A stretch of 64,000 nucleotides of DNA from an uncultured Flavobacterium sp. Its GTDB lineage: Bacteria; Bacteroidota; Bacteroidia; Flavobacteriales; Flavobacteriaceae. The position numbers and the translations under genes were made by a program. This document shows positions 26,498 to 36,763 of this stretch, one piece after another. The notes under the pieces were generated by a model, which was given only the letters and a program-made list of their open reading frames with translations, was not told the origin of the DNA and did no database searches. The stretch lies in NCBI RefSeq assembly GCF_951805225.1, contig NZ_OX638201.1, positions 3,100,001 through 3,164,000 on the forward strand. The letters run 5' to 3'. How positions within the stretch are numbered: position 1 is the stretch's first letter; each line of letters opens with the position of its first letter.

Positions 26498-28810
26498 ATG
26501 AAGTACACTTTATATAAATTACTTGAAAATAATGTAGTCAAAATTCCATTGATTCAAAGAGATTATGCGCAAGGTAGAGAATCAGAAATAGATTTAAGAA
26601 ATAGTTTTATTAATAAAATTAAAGAAATTTTAAATGAGGAAGTTGAAAAGCTAAATCTAGATTTTGTTTATGGATATACAGAAAAAAGTAATCAAAGCAA
26701 AGAGGATTTTATTCCTCTTGATGGACAGCAACGGTTAACAACACTTTGGTTATTACATTGGTATTTTGCTTCTAAAGAAGGGGTAATGAGAGACGATGTC
26801 TCAAATTTGGTAAAACCAGTACTTTTAAATTTTACTTATGAAACAAGGATTTCTTCTAAAAGATTTTGTGAAAATTTAGTCAATAATCCTATTGAAAATC
26901 TTGAATTAATAGAGTCTATTAAAGACGAAATAATAGATTCCTCTTGGTTTATGTCTTCTTGGGAATATGATCCAACCATAATAGCAATGCTAAATATGCT
27001 GGACACAATTCATAAAACTTTATCTGGTTGTAAAAATGTCTGGGAAAAATTAACCCATAAAGACCTAATTACTTTTGATTACATTGACATTAAATCGGAT
27101 GAGTTTAAGTTAACCGATGAATTATATATTAATATGAATTCAAGAGGAAAACCATTAACACCTTTTGAAAATTTTAAAGCTATATTTTCAAAACTTTTAA
27201 ATGATAAAACGACAGATTATTTTGAATTAAAACGTGATTACAAAGAACAACAAATAACCTATCAGCAATATTTCGCATTCAATGTAGATGGCAGATGGGT
27301 TGATTTATTTTGGAATTACAGAAATACAACTGAAAAAGAATTAGACCAAAATATCTTAACTTTTTTCTATTATATAGCAGAAATGCAACATTACAAAAAA
27401 AATAAAGATGAAAACTTCGACAAAAATCTAGAATCATTAAAAACTGTTTATGGACATAAAGAAAATGTTGATTTTCTTTTCGATTCGCTTGATTTACTTT
27501 CAAGTTTGAAAGATGTTAGATCATTTTTTGATGAATTATTTTGTAATAATGAATATGAAGTTAGTAAAGTCAAATTATTTGACAATAAGACCACCGATTT
27601 ATTTTTAAGAGCATTTACAGACGAAAATTTTGATGTAAAACAAAAAGTACTTTTCTATGGTATTTTAGAATTTTGTATTGAAACAAAAACTTTAATTCCA
27701 AATAAAAATTTAAAGGATTTTATTCGAATAATAAGAAATTTACTTTCTAGAACCCGACAAGTAAATACATCGAGGAGAATTGAATTTACTTCAAATTTAC
27801 GTTTACCAAACTTTTTTGAATATTCTAATTTCATCTTTGAATTAACACAATTAATAAAGCTAAATCCTAACAAAAATGTATTCCAGTTATTTACAGAAAA
27901 CACACTAAAAGGATTTACAAAAGATGTTTTAGATGCAGAAAAAAACAAGATATTATCCATTCTTAAAAATAGTGCAACAGAAGAAAGCATTACCAAACTA
28001 GGTGAGCATTTTTACTTAGAAGGAATCACTGATAATTTCGATATTGAATCCGTTGATATTGAAAAATACGTAAACGCATTTTATGAAATTTGGGAATTTA
28101 AAGAAACAAATAGTTCACTTTTAATAAGATCGTTATTAACACACGGAGATTTTTCAGTAAAAACACATTCTTATTCAAGCTTAGGTCCAATTTGGTATTT
28201 TGGTTCAGAAGAAGGCTGGAATAGAATATTAACAACAACTGATAAAATTGAACAAATAAAAATAAAAACTAACATTGATTCATTTTTAAGGGATTATATA
28301 ACATTCACTGAAAAAACAATTGCTGAGAAATTATACAAAATGATAAATAATTTTAATCCACAAGAAAAAGATTGGATTTATTATTTTGTGAAATATCCAG
28401 AAATCACTTCCCGTATTGGTGAAAACTTTAATCTATTTACTTGGAACGATAAAAAAGGTTTTAATATAAATAGTGTTGGTAATTCGGGAAAACAACCTTT
28501 AGCTTCCTATCATATAAATCCATATTTAAATACTATTAAAGAAAATTTTTCAGAAGAAAAAAAAATAACAAAGTATCATGGAAGATATACAGATCAATTG
28601 AGTTGTTTGAGCTTGCCAAAAGATATTACTATATTTTCTGGCAATGATGGCTATGAAATTTACAATTTGGAAAAACATTCTAATTTTGATTTTTTTGTTG
28701 AAAATTTTAACTTAAAAAAAGTAAACAATTATTATATTTTGAATGAAACCGAGATGAAAGATAAGATCGAAATAGCAATTGATTTTTGCCAAGAAGTTTT
28801 AATGAAATAA
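26498..28810 (+). CDS. DUF262 protein without HNH tail, partner of the preceding gene
   Basis: A 770-residue protein. It has the DUF262 motifs IPLIQRDYAQGR (16-27) and DGQQRLTTLW (75-84), and YINMNSRGKPLTPFENFKA near 208-226, which lies in the GmrS fold. The rest is long and helical, with no HNH or DUF1524 motif that I can find. In the pair it could provide target recognition or NTP hydrolysis while the first protein cuts. It is translated from the same transcript, 11 nt behind. Confidence 0.78.
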   Translation: MKYTLYKLLENNVVKIPLIQRDYAQGRESEIDLRNSFINKIKEILNEEVEKLNLDFVYGYTEKSNQSKEDFIPLDGQQRLTTLWLLHWYFASKEGVMRDDVSNLVKPVLLNFTYETRISSKRFCENLVNNPIENLELIESIKDEIIDSSWFMSSWEYDPTIIAMLNMLDTIHKTLSGCKNVWEKLTHKDLITFDYIDIKSDEFKLTDELYINMNSRGKPLTPFENFKAIFSKLLNDKTTDYFELKRDYKEQQITYQQYFAFNVDGRWVDLFWNYRNTTEKELDQNILTFFYYIAEMQHYKKNKDENFDKNLESLKTVYGHKENVDFLFDSLDLLSSLKDVRSFFDELFCNNEYEVSKVKLFDNKTTDLFLRAFTDENFDVKQKVLFYGILEFCIETKTLIPNKNLKDFIRIIRNLLSRTRQVNTSRRIEFTSNLRLPNFFEYSNFIFELTQLIKLNPNKNVFQLFTENTLKGFTKDVLDAEKNKILSILKNSATEESITKLGEHFYLEGITDNFDIESVDIEKYVNAFYEIWEFKETNSSLLIRSLLTHGDFSVKTHSYSSLGPIWYFGSEEGWNRILTTTDKIEQIKIKTNIDSFLRDYITFTEKTIAEKLYKMINNFNPQEKDWIYYFVKYPEITSRIGENFNLFTWNDKKGFNINSVGNSGKQPLASYHINPYLNTIKENFSEEKKITKYHGRYTDQLSCLSLPKDITIFSGNDGYEIYNLEKHSNFDFFVENFNLKKVNNYYILNETEMKDKIEIAIDFCQEVLMK

Positions 28811-28854
28811 TTAATAAATTAAACTAATTCTTTACAATAAATGTACAGAATTTT

Positions 28855-28889
28855 GCTTCTAAGAGATATTTTAAATTTCTCTTAGAAGC
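28855..28889 (+). terminator. terminator-like hairpin after the DUF262 operon
   Basis: GCTTCTAAGAGA and TCTCTTAGAAGC form a 12-bp perfect stem around an 11-nt AT loop. It lies 45 nt after the second DUF262 stop. Confidence 0.6.
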
Positions 28890-28973
28890 TAATTTAGTCA
28901 AAAGTTTCATTTTTATAATTTTAGTACAAACTAAACCAATATAATTTAATTTCTACTTAAAACTAAAATCCCC

Positions 28974-30575
28974 CTATTCCTCATACATCTCCATCCACAA
29001 CCTCGTCTCCTCCAAATCAAGTTCCTTCTCAATTTTCCTGAAAATCTCTTCATTTACAGAACCGGATTTATGCATCGATTCTAGTTTACCGCGTTCTACA
29101 TTTAGAAGATCGATTTGAAGTTTGGTGAAATCATTGAAAATCTCGCCGCCCATTAGATTTCCTTTTCCGAAGAAGTTGGCTGGGAGTTCGGTTTTTTGGA
29201 GGCGGTTGAATTTTACTTCGTATTTACTTTTTATATTGTGAAGTAAGTCGTCGTTGAGTAACGAGAAATTATCTTCAATATGGGTAATGGTTTGCGACAC
29301 GATTACATTTCTTATTTCGTATTCTTCGGCAAGGATCGAATATTTTTCGATTTTTAGTTTTTTGATTAACCATGGTAAAGTCAAACCCTGAATTACCAAA
29401 GTCGAAAGTATTACGCAAAATACCAGATAAATGATGAGGTTTCGGAGTGGAAATTCTTCTGTTTCGTTCATCATTAGCGGAAGCGCCAATGCAGCTGCCA
29501 TAGAAACTACGCCACGCATTCCGGACCAACCAAAAACAATCATGTTTCGGAAATCAAATTCCTCTTGTAGACGGATTTTTTTACTGATATATCTTGGAAG
29601 CAATGTTGCCGGAATCACCCATAAAAAACGCACCAAAATCACGACCAAACTTACCGAAGCGCCCCAAACAAACAATGACCAACCGGAATAATCCCCGATT
29701 CCTTCAATAATTTGACGCAATTGCAATCCGATTAAGATAAAGATTAAACCGTTTAGAATATTCGTTAAAACGCTCCAAATCGTTCCTGTCATGATTCGGC
29801 TTTCGTGCGTGAAAATCGTTCCTGATCTCGCCGAAAGAAAAAGCCCTGTCGCCACTACAGCCAAAACTCCCGAAGCTTCGAAATGTTCGGCAATTAAATA
29901 AGAAGCAAAAGGCGTTAATAAAGTTAAAGTTGCTTCGATAACTTCGTCGCAAACAAATCTTTTATGAATAAAACTCATAACATATCCCACGCCTAAACCA
30001 ATCGCAATTCCTATAACCGACATCACAACAAAATTCAATCCGGCTTGCCAGAGTACAAAATTTCCCGCTGTAATGGCGGTCAAAGCATATTTATAAGCAA
30101 CCAAACCACTGGCATCATTTACCAGACTTTCGCCTTCAAGAATGGCGATTAATCTCGGATGCAAACCCAAACCTTTTGTTATAGAAGTAGCCGAAACTGC
30201 ATCAGGCGGAGAAACGATTGCGCCTAATAAAAAAGCTAACGGCCAGGAAATATCATCTATCAGCATATGTGCAGCAAAAGCTACGGCAACGGTGGTAAAA
30301 AGTACCAGACCTACAGCCGCTAAAGTAATTGGTCGGATGGTTTGTTTAAAATCAGACCAACTAGTATACCACGCTGCGTGATATAAAAGCGGCGGCAAAA
30401 AGACGATAAAAACAACTTCGGGACTTAATGCAATCACCGGAAGTCCGGGAATAATGCTAATCACAACTCCGCAAAGCACCAACACAATTGGAATTGGGAA
30501 ATTATATTTTTTACTAACAAGACTCAGGAAAGCGACGCCAAATAGTAACATGATAATTACAGTAATATTCTCCAT
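28974..30575 (-). CDS. CPA1-family Na+/H+ antiporter
   Basis: A 533-residue protein with about 12 transmembrane helices (residues 1-400) and a cytoplasmic helical tail (about 405-533). Family motifs: GAIVSPPDAVSATSI in helix 5 and LEGESLVNDASGLV with the ND pair in helix 6, which form the cation-binding site in CPA1 exchangers. The soluble tail is charged and may regulate activity. It is probably a sodium/proton exchanger of the inner membrane. It stands alone, right of the accessory island. Confidence 0.88.
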   Translation of the reverse strand: MENITVIIMLLFGVAFLSLVSKKYNFPIPIVLVLCGVVISIIPGLPVIALSPEVVFIVFLPPLLYHAAWYTSWSDFKQTIRPITLAAVGLVLFTTVAVAFAAHMLIDDISWPLAFLLGAIVSPPDAVSATSITKGLGLHPRLIAILEGESLVNDASGLVAYKYALTAITAGNFVLWQAGLNFVVMSVIGIAIGLGVGYVMSFIHKRFVCDEVIEATLTLLTPFASYLIAEHFEASGVLAVVATGLFLSARSGTIFTHESRIMTGTIWSVLTNILNGLIFILIGLQLRQIIEGIGDYSGWSLFVWGASVSLVVILVRFLWVIPATLLPRYISKKIRLQEEFDFRNMIVFGWSGMRGVVSMAAALALPLMMNETEEFPLRNLIIYLVFCVILSTLVIQGLTLPWLIKKLKIEKYSILAEEYEIRNVIVSQTITHIEDNFSLLNDDLLHNIKSKYEVKFNRLQKTELPANFFGKGNLMGGEIFNDFTKLQIDLLNVERGKLESMHKSGSVNEEIFRKIEKELDLEETRLWMEMYEE

Positions 30576-30657
30576 TTTCTAGGTGTTTTGGTATTTTTGG
30601 TATGAGAGTACGAATATAATATTTTTAATTTTTCTTTTTTAGCCACTCGCAAAGCTT

Positions 30658-30809
30658 CGGGATAAAATGATTTAATTTCACGCAGATTCTACAGATCAAA
30701 GCAGATTTAAATAGATTTTTATTAAAATTAATTTGCGTAAATCTGCTTAAATCTTTTTTAATCTGCGTGAAATTCATATTAAAAAATCTATGTGAATCTT
30801 TTTATCCCG
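30658..30809. repeat. nested inverted repeat, AATCTGCGTGAAATT type
   Basis: The inner arms AATTTCACGCAGATT (30674-30688) and AATCTGCGTGAAATT (30760-30774) pair perfectly. The outer arms CGGGATAAAA and TTTTTATCCCG close it. Related AATCTGCG segments occur at 36660-36720 and 44649-44797. Confidence 0.75.
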
Positions 30810-30892
30810 ATAACTATTTGAAAGTGTCAAAAACAAAATCTCTTTTAACCAAATTTTATCATACTCTTCATCATAAATACTTTAAAAAAAAT

Positions 30893-30900
30893 TACATTTG
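30893..30900 (+). promoter_or_regulatory. promoter -7 element
   Basis: TACATTTG matches TAnnTTTG, 25 nt before the MscS-type gene. A -33 TTG is not clear. Confidence 0.5.
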
Positions 30901-30924
30901 AACCTTAAATTTATGCCCTAAATT

Positions 30925-33273
30925 ATGATTCAGAAAAGATATTCTATTTGTTTACTTGCCTTATTAGCAGTCTTATTTTACACGCCACTCGCCTATTCGC
31001 AAACAACTCCTCCAAAAACAGAAACCAAATCTTCACTATTTCAGGAAAGTGTAACTGACAGCGACTATCTAATGGCTATCGAAAAAGCCGGAGAAGTCCT
31101 GGAATCTGCTCATAATGACACCGAATTTGATGGAAATAGCCATCATTTATTTGGTGATATCAAAAGAACACAAAGTAAACTTGATCTTATTCTGGAGAGT
31201 TTAAAAGGTGCAAATCCTAACGTGCGCAATCAGCAAATGTATCGTATCGTGCTGAAAGAAATTCAGCAGGAACTAGAAGAACAAAATACAGCAATCAATT
31301 CGCGTAATCTGGCTCTTGAAAAAATCAAAGGCAGAGTAATTGATTTGCGCAAAGACAAAACCTTAATGAGTCTTTTGAAAGACACGATTCGTCGCAAACA
31401 GTTTAAAAAAGAATTCGCCAATCTTAAAAACAGATATCTGAGCACGGACAGTTTAATGACCAAAAATCAAGGTATTTTAAACAAAAACAAAAGACTTACT
31501 GTTGAAAGAAAAATTGCGGTTTCGAATGCTTTAATTACCGTTGACAGCAAACTTGAACAATCAGGAATCGGAATGCTTAAGGAAGATTATCCTACTTTAT
31601 GGAGCAAAACCGATTCGACCGCGAAAAAAATAGTTGGGCAAAACATAAAAGCTAAAATCATTATCGAAGAAAATGTTGCTGCTTATTATCTAAGTTACAG
31701 AGCAGGCGGTTTGATCACTTTAGTTTTATTAATGGGATTATTGGGCTGGTACATTTCGCGCAATTTAAAATACTTAAACAGTAATGCACATGCCGATAAT
31801 CTGGCACAATTTAACTTCAAATATTTAAATCGTGGCGTTATAATTCCAGTTTCAGTAATTGGTCTTAATATCGCCGTTGTAAGTAATTTATATGCTCCGG
31901 CATTATTTATTGAATTGATTCAGTTGGTTCTTTTGGGACTTCTTACGGTTCTTTTTAAGAATAGATGGCCGGCAGTTGCCATGAAAAACTGGATATTTCT
32001 ATTAGTTCTGTTCTTTGTTTTGTGTTTCCTTGACTTATTTATTGCAGTAGGATTTATTCAGCGTTGTGCTTTTATTGTGATCAATATTTTAGGAATCCGT
32101 TATGGTTTAGTTCAGATTAAAACTTTAAAAGAACAGCTTTATATCAAAGGATTTTTTAAATGGGCAACCATAATTTTTATTGGTCTGAATGCTTTATCGC
32201 TTTTGAATAACCTTTTCGGAAGAGTTTCATTGGCCAATATGTTAAGTCTTACAGCGTTTATTTCGCTAACACAAATTGTGGCTTTGAGTGTTCTTTTGAA
32301 GATTGTTTTAGAGGTTATTCTTTTACAGATTTACACTACCAGAATTAAACGTGGCATTGAAAAAATCTTCGATCACGAAACTTTGTCTGACACACTCAAA
32401 AAACCTTTCATTATCATAATTAGTTATATGTGGATTGTTGTAATCGCAGCTAATTTAAATGCTTGGGAATCCCTTCGTTCCGGTTTAGTCACCTTATTAA
32501 GCCATCCAAATACTATTGGAAGCATCACTTTTACTTTAGGAAACATCGTTTTATTCTTTATAATTATTTGGGTAGCGCATTTATTGCAAAATTATGTTGC
32601 TTACTTTTTTGGCGAAATTGACGATGAAAACGAAGAAAACGTCAATAAAAGACAACATTCTAAACTATTGATTACAAGACTTGTGGTTTTAATAGTCGGT
32701 TATCTTTTGGCGGTTGCAGCTTCGGGAATGCCTTTAGACAAACTAAGTATTTTATTAGGAGCTTTGGGTGTCGGTGTTGGACTTGGACTTCAGAATGTGG
32801 TTAATAATTTTGTTTCGGGTATTATTTTAATCTTCGATAAACCAATCCAAATTGGCGATGTAATCGATATTAGCAATGAATCAGGTCGTGTGAAATCTAT
32901 GGGATTGCGTACCACCAAAATCAACGCGCCAAATGGTGCCGAAATCATTATTCCGAATGGTAATTTACTTTCTCAAAACATTACAAACTGGACTTATACA
33001 GACAATTTTAAATTGGTAGAAATTACTTTAGAAGTTTCCGGAGATGTTATGCCTGAGGATATTAATGCGCTTATAATAGAATCTCTTGAAAGCATGCAAA
33101 TGGTCAATAATACAAAAACACCACAGATTTATTACAGTGCAATTTCTGAAGGAAAATTCAAATTACAAGTAAAATTCTGGTGCAGTATTTACCGTACCGA
33201 AGAAACAATAAGTAGTGCAAGACAAGTACTTTTTGGTAATTTTAAAGCTAAAGGTTTAACTTTATCAACCTAA
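30925..33273 (+). CDS. MscS-family mechanosensitive channel, large type
   Basis: A 782-residue protein. Signal peptide (about 1-25, ending AYSQ), a periplasmic coiled-coil-rich domain (about 30-230), then roughly ten transmembrane helices and the MscS pore/beta domain. The pore helix and following strand read GALGVGVGLGLQNVVNNFVSGIIL and IQIGDVIDI near residues 610-650, diagnostic of MscS. Large family members such as MscK and YnaI have this periplasmic extension. It releases osmolytes on hypo-osmotic shock. A terminator follows. Confidence 0.88.
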   Translation: MIQKRYSICLLALLAVLFYTPLAYSQTTPPKTETKSSLFQESVTDSDYLMAIEKAGEVLESAHNDTEFDGNSHHLFGDIKRTQSKLDLILESLKGANPNVRNQQMYRIVLKEIQQELEEQNTAINSRNLALEKIKGRVIDLRKDKTLMSLLKDTIRRKQFKKEFANLKNRYLSTDSLMTKNQGILNKNKRLTVERKIAVSNALITVDSKLEQSGIGMLKEDYPTLWSKTDSTAKKIVGQNIKAKIIIEENVAAYYLSYRAGGLITLVLLMGLLGWYISRNLKYLNSNAHADNLAQFNFKYLNRGVIIPVSVIGLNIAVVSNLYAPALFIELIQLVLLGLLTVLFKNRWPAVAMKNWIFLLVLFFVLCFLDLFIAVGFIQRCAFIVINILGIRYGLVQIKTLKEQLYIKGFFKWATIIFIGLNALSLLNNLFGRVSLANMLSLTAFISLTQIVALSVLLKIVLEVILLQIYTTRIKRGIEKIFDHETLSDTLKKPFIIIISYMWIVVIAANLNAWESLRSGLVTLLSHPNTIGSITFTLGNIVLFFIIIWVAHLLQNYVAYFFGEIDDENEENVNKRQHSKLLITRLVVLIVGYLLAVAASGMPLDKLSILLGALGVGVGLGLQNVVNNFVSGIILIFDKPIQIGDVIDISNESGRVKSMGLRTTKINAPNGAEIIIPNGNLLSQNITNWTYTDNFKLVEITLEVSGDVMPEDINALIIESLESMQMVNNTKTPQIYYSAISEGKFKLQVKFWCSIYRTEETISSARQVLFGNFKAKGLTLST

Positions 33274-33297
33274 AAAAATATTAAAATTTTTAATTTC

Positions 33298-33334
33298 AAA
33301 AGCCGTCTTATTGCTACAATTTGACGGCTTTTTT
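33298..33334 (+). terminator. intrinsic terminator
   Basis: AAAAGCCGTC pairs with GACGGCTTTT and runs into T, 25 nt after the mechanosensitive channel stop. Confidence 0.8.
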
Positions 33335-33450
33335 GAATGATTAATCCCCTTAAAATTCACACTAAATAAAGACCATTATATTTTCTGTGATTTTTTGCGA
33401 GCGATACTAGTTTTAATTACTTTTATATCTTAGAATTTCATTTTTTCCAA

Positions 33451-34368
33451 ATGATAATAAAGAAAAAGAATACCTGGTTTAAAATGCTCTTTGAATGGAG
33501 AGGTTCCGTTTTGCCGCAACTCCTTCCGAGGCTTTTGTTATTGCTTTTATTTTCGCTTTTGGTCGTTTATTTCAAACCTTATCTTCTCAAATATAATTTA
33601 CACATTAATCCCGCAATTTTCACTTTATTCGGGATTGCATTGGCTATATTTCTGGGCTTTAGAAACAATGTAAGTTATGATCGTTTTTGGGAAGGCAGAA
33701 AACTTTGGGGCGCATTATTAAACGATACAAGATCTCTTGCCAGACAAAGTATTACGCTGATTAACGATGCAGAATATGAAGCCAAAAGAGAGAATTTTAC
33801 CAACTTACTTATTGCATTTGTCTACAGTTTAAAACATCAGCTTAGAGAAACAAACTCTGATAATGATATGAATCGGCTTCTGCCAAAAGAACTTGCAGAA
33901 CAACTTAAAGAAGTCAAATTTAAACCTATAATTATTTTAAGAGAATTAGGAATTTGGGTAAAAAATGCCAAATCCGAAAACAAGATTGACAGCGTTACAC
34001 AACTTGCTTTTGAAGAAAATCTGAACAAACTCTCCGACATTGTTGGCGGATGCGAACGAATTGCAGGAACACCAATTCCGTATACTTACAGCGTTTTATT
34101 GCACAGAACAGTTTACATTTATTGCTTTTTATTGTCTTTTGGTTTTGTCGAAACAATGGGCTGGATTACGCCTTTTATAATCGTTTTTATAGCTTATACT
34201 TTCGTCGCACTTGAAGCAATTGCCGATGAATTGGAAAATCCTTTTGGTCTTCAGCCAAATGATCTTGCATTGGACGCAATGTCGCAAATGATAGAAAATA
34301 CATTATTAGAATTAAACGATAAAAAAGTAACTCCAATAAGTCCTCAAAACACTTATTATATTACTTAA
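33451..34368 (+). CDS. bestrophin-like ion channel
   Basis: A 305-residue bestrophin-family protein. Residues about 23-65 hold two helices, and the family motif FLGFRNNVSYDRFWEGRKLWGAL (about 67-89) is clear. Two more helices lie at about 215-255, followed by the EAIADELENPFG segment typical of the cytoplasmic part. Bacterial homologues conduct sodium or chloride. It is transcribed alone. Confidence 0.85.
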   Translation: MIIKKKNTWFKMLFEWRGSVLPQLLPRLLLLLLFSLLVVYFKPYLLKYNLHINPAIFTLFGIALAIFLGFRNNVSYDRFWEGRKLWGALLNDTRSLARQSITLINDAEYEAKRENFTNLLIAFVYSLKHQLRETNSDNDMNRLLPKELAEQLKEVKFKPIIILRELGIWVKNAKSENKIDSVTQLAFEENLNKLSDIVGGCERIAGTPIPYTYSVLLHRTVYIYCFLLSFGFVETMGWITPFIIVFIAYTFVALEAIADELENPFGLQPNDLALDAMSQMIENTLLELNDKKVTPISPQNTYYIT

Positions 34369-34472
34369 CCCCATTTAAATCAATACATAAAAGCTTAATT
34401 TAACACATAGAAACATAGCTTTTATATTTAAAAAAAAGAATAAAATAAAGAAACACATTTCTTTCACATAGC

Positions 34473-34480
34473 TAAATTTG
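34473..34480 (+). promoter_or_regulatory. promoter -7 element
   Basis: TAAATTTG matches TAnnTTTG. It lies 114 nt before the response regulator ATG, leaving a leader of about 105 nt. Confidence 0.45.
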
Positions 34481-34593
34481 TGTATTATAAATAAGTGAAA
34501 CGCCTTATTACATTTTTTGAGCTATGTTGCTATCTGTTAAAAAGAATTACACACAACGAGTTATCACATTGCACACCCCAATTATATTCGGTT

Positions 34594-35286
34594 ATGAATA
34601 GAGTTTTATTAGTTGAAGACGATCCCAGAGTTGCTTCCTTTATTTCGAGAGGACTTGAAGAAAATCTCTATCAGGTTAAGTCAGTATCGAAAGGATATGA
34701 CGCCATAAATGAAGTCATGGAAAATGATTACGATATCATTATTCTCGATATTATGCTTCCGGATATTACAGGTTTTGAGGTTTGCGAAGTCTTAAGAAAC
34801 AGAAAAATACTTCTTCCTATTCTTATTTTAAGCGCATTAGATACGCCGCACGAAAAAGTAAAAGGATTACAATCCGGTGCCGATGATTATTTGGCAAAAC
34901 CCTTTTTGTTTGAAGAACTTCTGGCGAGAATAAATGCTCAGCTTCGTCGTGCCGAATTTAGTACCGGAATATTAGACTTTCAATCTTATGCCGGAATTGA
35001 AATCAATATGAAGGAACAAAGCGCTACGAGAGACGGAAAAGAACTTAATTTATCTTCAAGAGAACTTAAGCTTCTGATTTTTTTCATGAAAAACAGAGAA
35101 ACAGCTTTGTCAAGAATTGCAATTGCTCAGGCAGTTTGGAGCATTGATCTTGATATGAATTCTAATACTGTAGATGTTTACATCAATTATCTGCGAAATA
35201 AAGTCGATAAAAACTTTGCAACGCCATTAATTCATACCATAAAAGGAACGGGATATATGCTCAAACAAAAGAGTCATGAATCTTAA
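34594..35286 (+). CDS. OmpR-family response regulator
   Basis: A 230-residue regulator. REC domain with acidic pocket E8-D9-D10, phosphoacceptor D52 (IILDIML), and the conserved Lys in DDYLAKPF. A winged-helix DNA-binding domain (about 130-225) ends with VYINYLRNKVD and IHTIKGTGYML, the OmpR/PhoB signature. The ATG at 34594 gives MNRVLLVEDD, the usual length before the acidic pair; the open frame extends upstream to a GTG at 34495, which adds 33 unrelated residues. The kinase gene overlaps its end by 11 nt. Confidence 0.9.
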   Translation: MNRVLLVEDDPRVASFISRGLEENLYQVKSVSKGYDAINEVMENDYDIIILDIMLPDITGFEVCEVLRNRKILLPILILSALDTPHEKVKGLQSGADDYLAKPFLFEELLARINAQLRRAEFSTGILDFQSYAGIEINMKEQSATRDGKELNLSSRELKLLIFFMKNRETALSRIAIAQAVWSIDLDMNSNTVDVYINYLRNKVDKNFATPLIHTIKGTGYMLKQKSHES

Positions 35287-36643
35287 AAACAAACTTGCGG
35301 TTAATTCCAGTTTGCTTTTTGCCTTTACGGTTGGACTTGTAATGGCGGGTTCTTTCTTGTTGTTTAGAACTCACATGAAAGATCTTTATTATGACAATCT
35401 TGAAGATCATGCGATGACAACGGCTCTTTTTTACTTCGAAAAAGACGAAATCAAAGAGATTAGCAGCGAACGTTATCGTCAAATCGAAATACAATACAAT
35501 CGCATAAACAACGAATCGATACGAGTTTATGATGCCAAAACAAAGAAACTTTTTGTAAACGATAATGTTGATGTTCAGCTTAGTGATCAATATTTGGATT
35601 TAATCAAAAAAGAGAAAATTGTACATTTTAAAATCAACGACAGACAATTTGTTGGTTTATTTTATAAAGACAATCAGGGAGATTTTATCATTGTAGTTTC
35701 AGGAATTGATCATGCAGGAAACCGACAATTGGAGATTCTTGGTATTATGTTTATTCTTTTTTATCTCGCCGGAATTCCGATAAATTATCTTTTGGGAACT
35801 TTTTTAGCCAAACAAACTTTTCTGCCTTTTGAGCAAGTTATAGCCAAAGTAAATACGATTACGACCGAAAATCTTCATTCGAGGCTGGAAATCCCGCAAA
35901 CAAGCGGAAAAGACGAAATTAAAGAGCTTGTTACCACTTTTAATTATCTTTTAGAAAGATTGGAAAGTGGAATAATGATTCAGAATAACTTTCTGAAAAA
36001 CGCTTCTCACGAATTAAAAACTCCGCTTACCATTATTATTGGAGACATTGACGTTTCGCTGCAACAGCCAAGAACTAACGAACAATATGAGCAAATTTTA
36101 AAATCGCTCAAAAAAGATACTTTACATCTCAAATCTACTCTCGAAGGACTTTTGGTATTATCAGGACTTGAACTTTCTGAACCACAGCAAATGGAATCCG
36201 TTAGGATTGATGAAATATTGTGGAATGTTCTGGAAAAGAAAGCGATCGAATATCCTGAATCTAAAGTTTCGGTTAATTTTGATGCCATTTCTGATGATGA
36301 AGATTTGCTTTCCATTCATGGAAATAAACACATGATTTTCATTGCTTTGTATAACATTCTCGATAATGCGATTAAGTTTTCTTCGCCTGAACAAGTCAAC
36401 GTATTTGCTTTTTCGAATGAAGGAAAGCTTCTGATAAAAATTAAAGATCAAGGTCCGGGAATTTCAGAAACGGATAGAGAATCTATTTTTGATCTCTTTT
36501 TCAGAAGCGATAGAACGCGTCACATTCAGGGACAAGGATTGGGACTTTTTATCACAATGCAAATTCTAAAACTTCATAATATTAATCTAATAGTAGATTC
36601 TGAGTTAGAAAAAGGCACTACATTTTCTTTAGTATTTCCTTAA
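35276..36643 (+). CDS. HisKA sensor histidine kinase
   Basis: A 455-residue membrane kinase. Two transmembrane helices (about 9-31 and 155-178) bracket a periplasmic sensor; a HAMP-like linker follows. HisKA has H245 in NASHELKTPL, and the HATPase domain (about 340-455) has N, DQGPGIS and GQGLGLF boxes. It overlaps the response regulator by 11 nt, so the two are translated together. The Oar-like TonB receptor lies next downstream and may be a target. The ligand is unknown. Confidence 0.9.
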   Translation: MNLKNKLAVNSSLLFAFTVGLVMAGSFLLFRTHMKDLYYDNLEDHAMTTALFYFEKDEIKEISSERYRQIEIQYNRINNESIRVYDAKTKKLFVNDNVDVQLSDQYLDLIKKEKIVHFKINDRQFVGLFYKDNQGDFIIVVSGIDHAGNRQLEILGIMFILFYLAGIPINYLLGTFLAKQTFLPFEQVIAKVNTITTENLHSRLEIPQTSGKDEIKELVTTFNYLLERLESGIMIQNNFLKNASHELKTPLTIIIGDIDVSLQQPRTNEQYEQILKSLKKDTLHLKSTLEGLLVLSGLELSEPQQMESVRIDEILWNVLEKKAIEYPESKVSVNFDAISDDEDLLSIHGNKHMIFIALYNILDNAIKFSSPEQVNVFAFSNEGKLLIKIKDQGPGISETDRESIFDLFFRSDRTRHIQGQGLGLFITMQILKLHNINLIVDSELEKGTTFSLVFP

Positions 36644-36763
36644 AAGGATTAAAGTGTTTTTCTTTCACGCAGATTTTGCAGATTGAGCAGATCTAATTTT
36701 AAATTTGCGTAAATCTTTTTTAAGGAGCTAATCCCGCTATCCGTTTCATAACAACATTTCCGT

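Noticed and set aside
34495..34593. N-terminal extension of the response regulator from GTG 34495
   Set aside because: It adds 33 residues without family support; the REC domain starts normally at ATG 34594.
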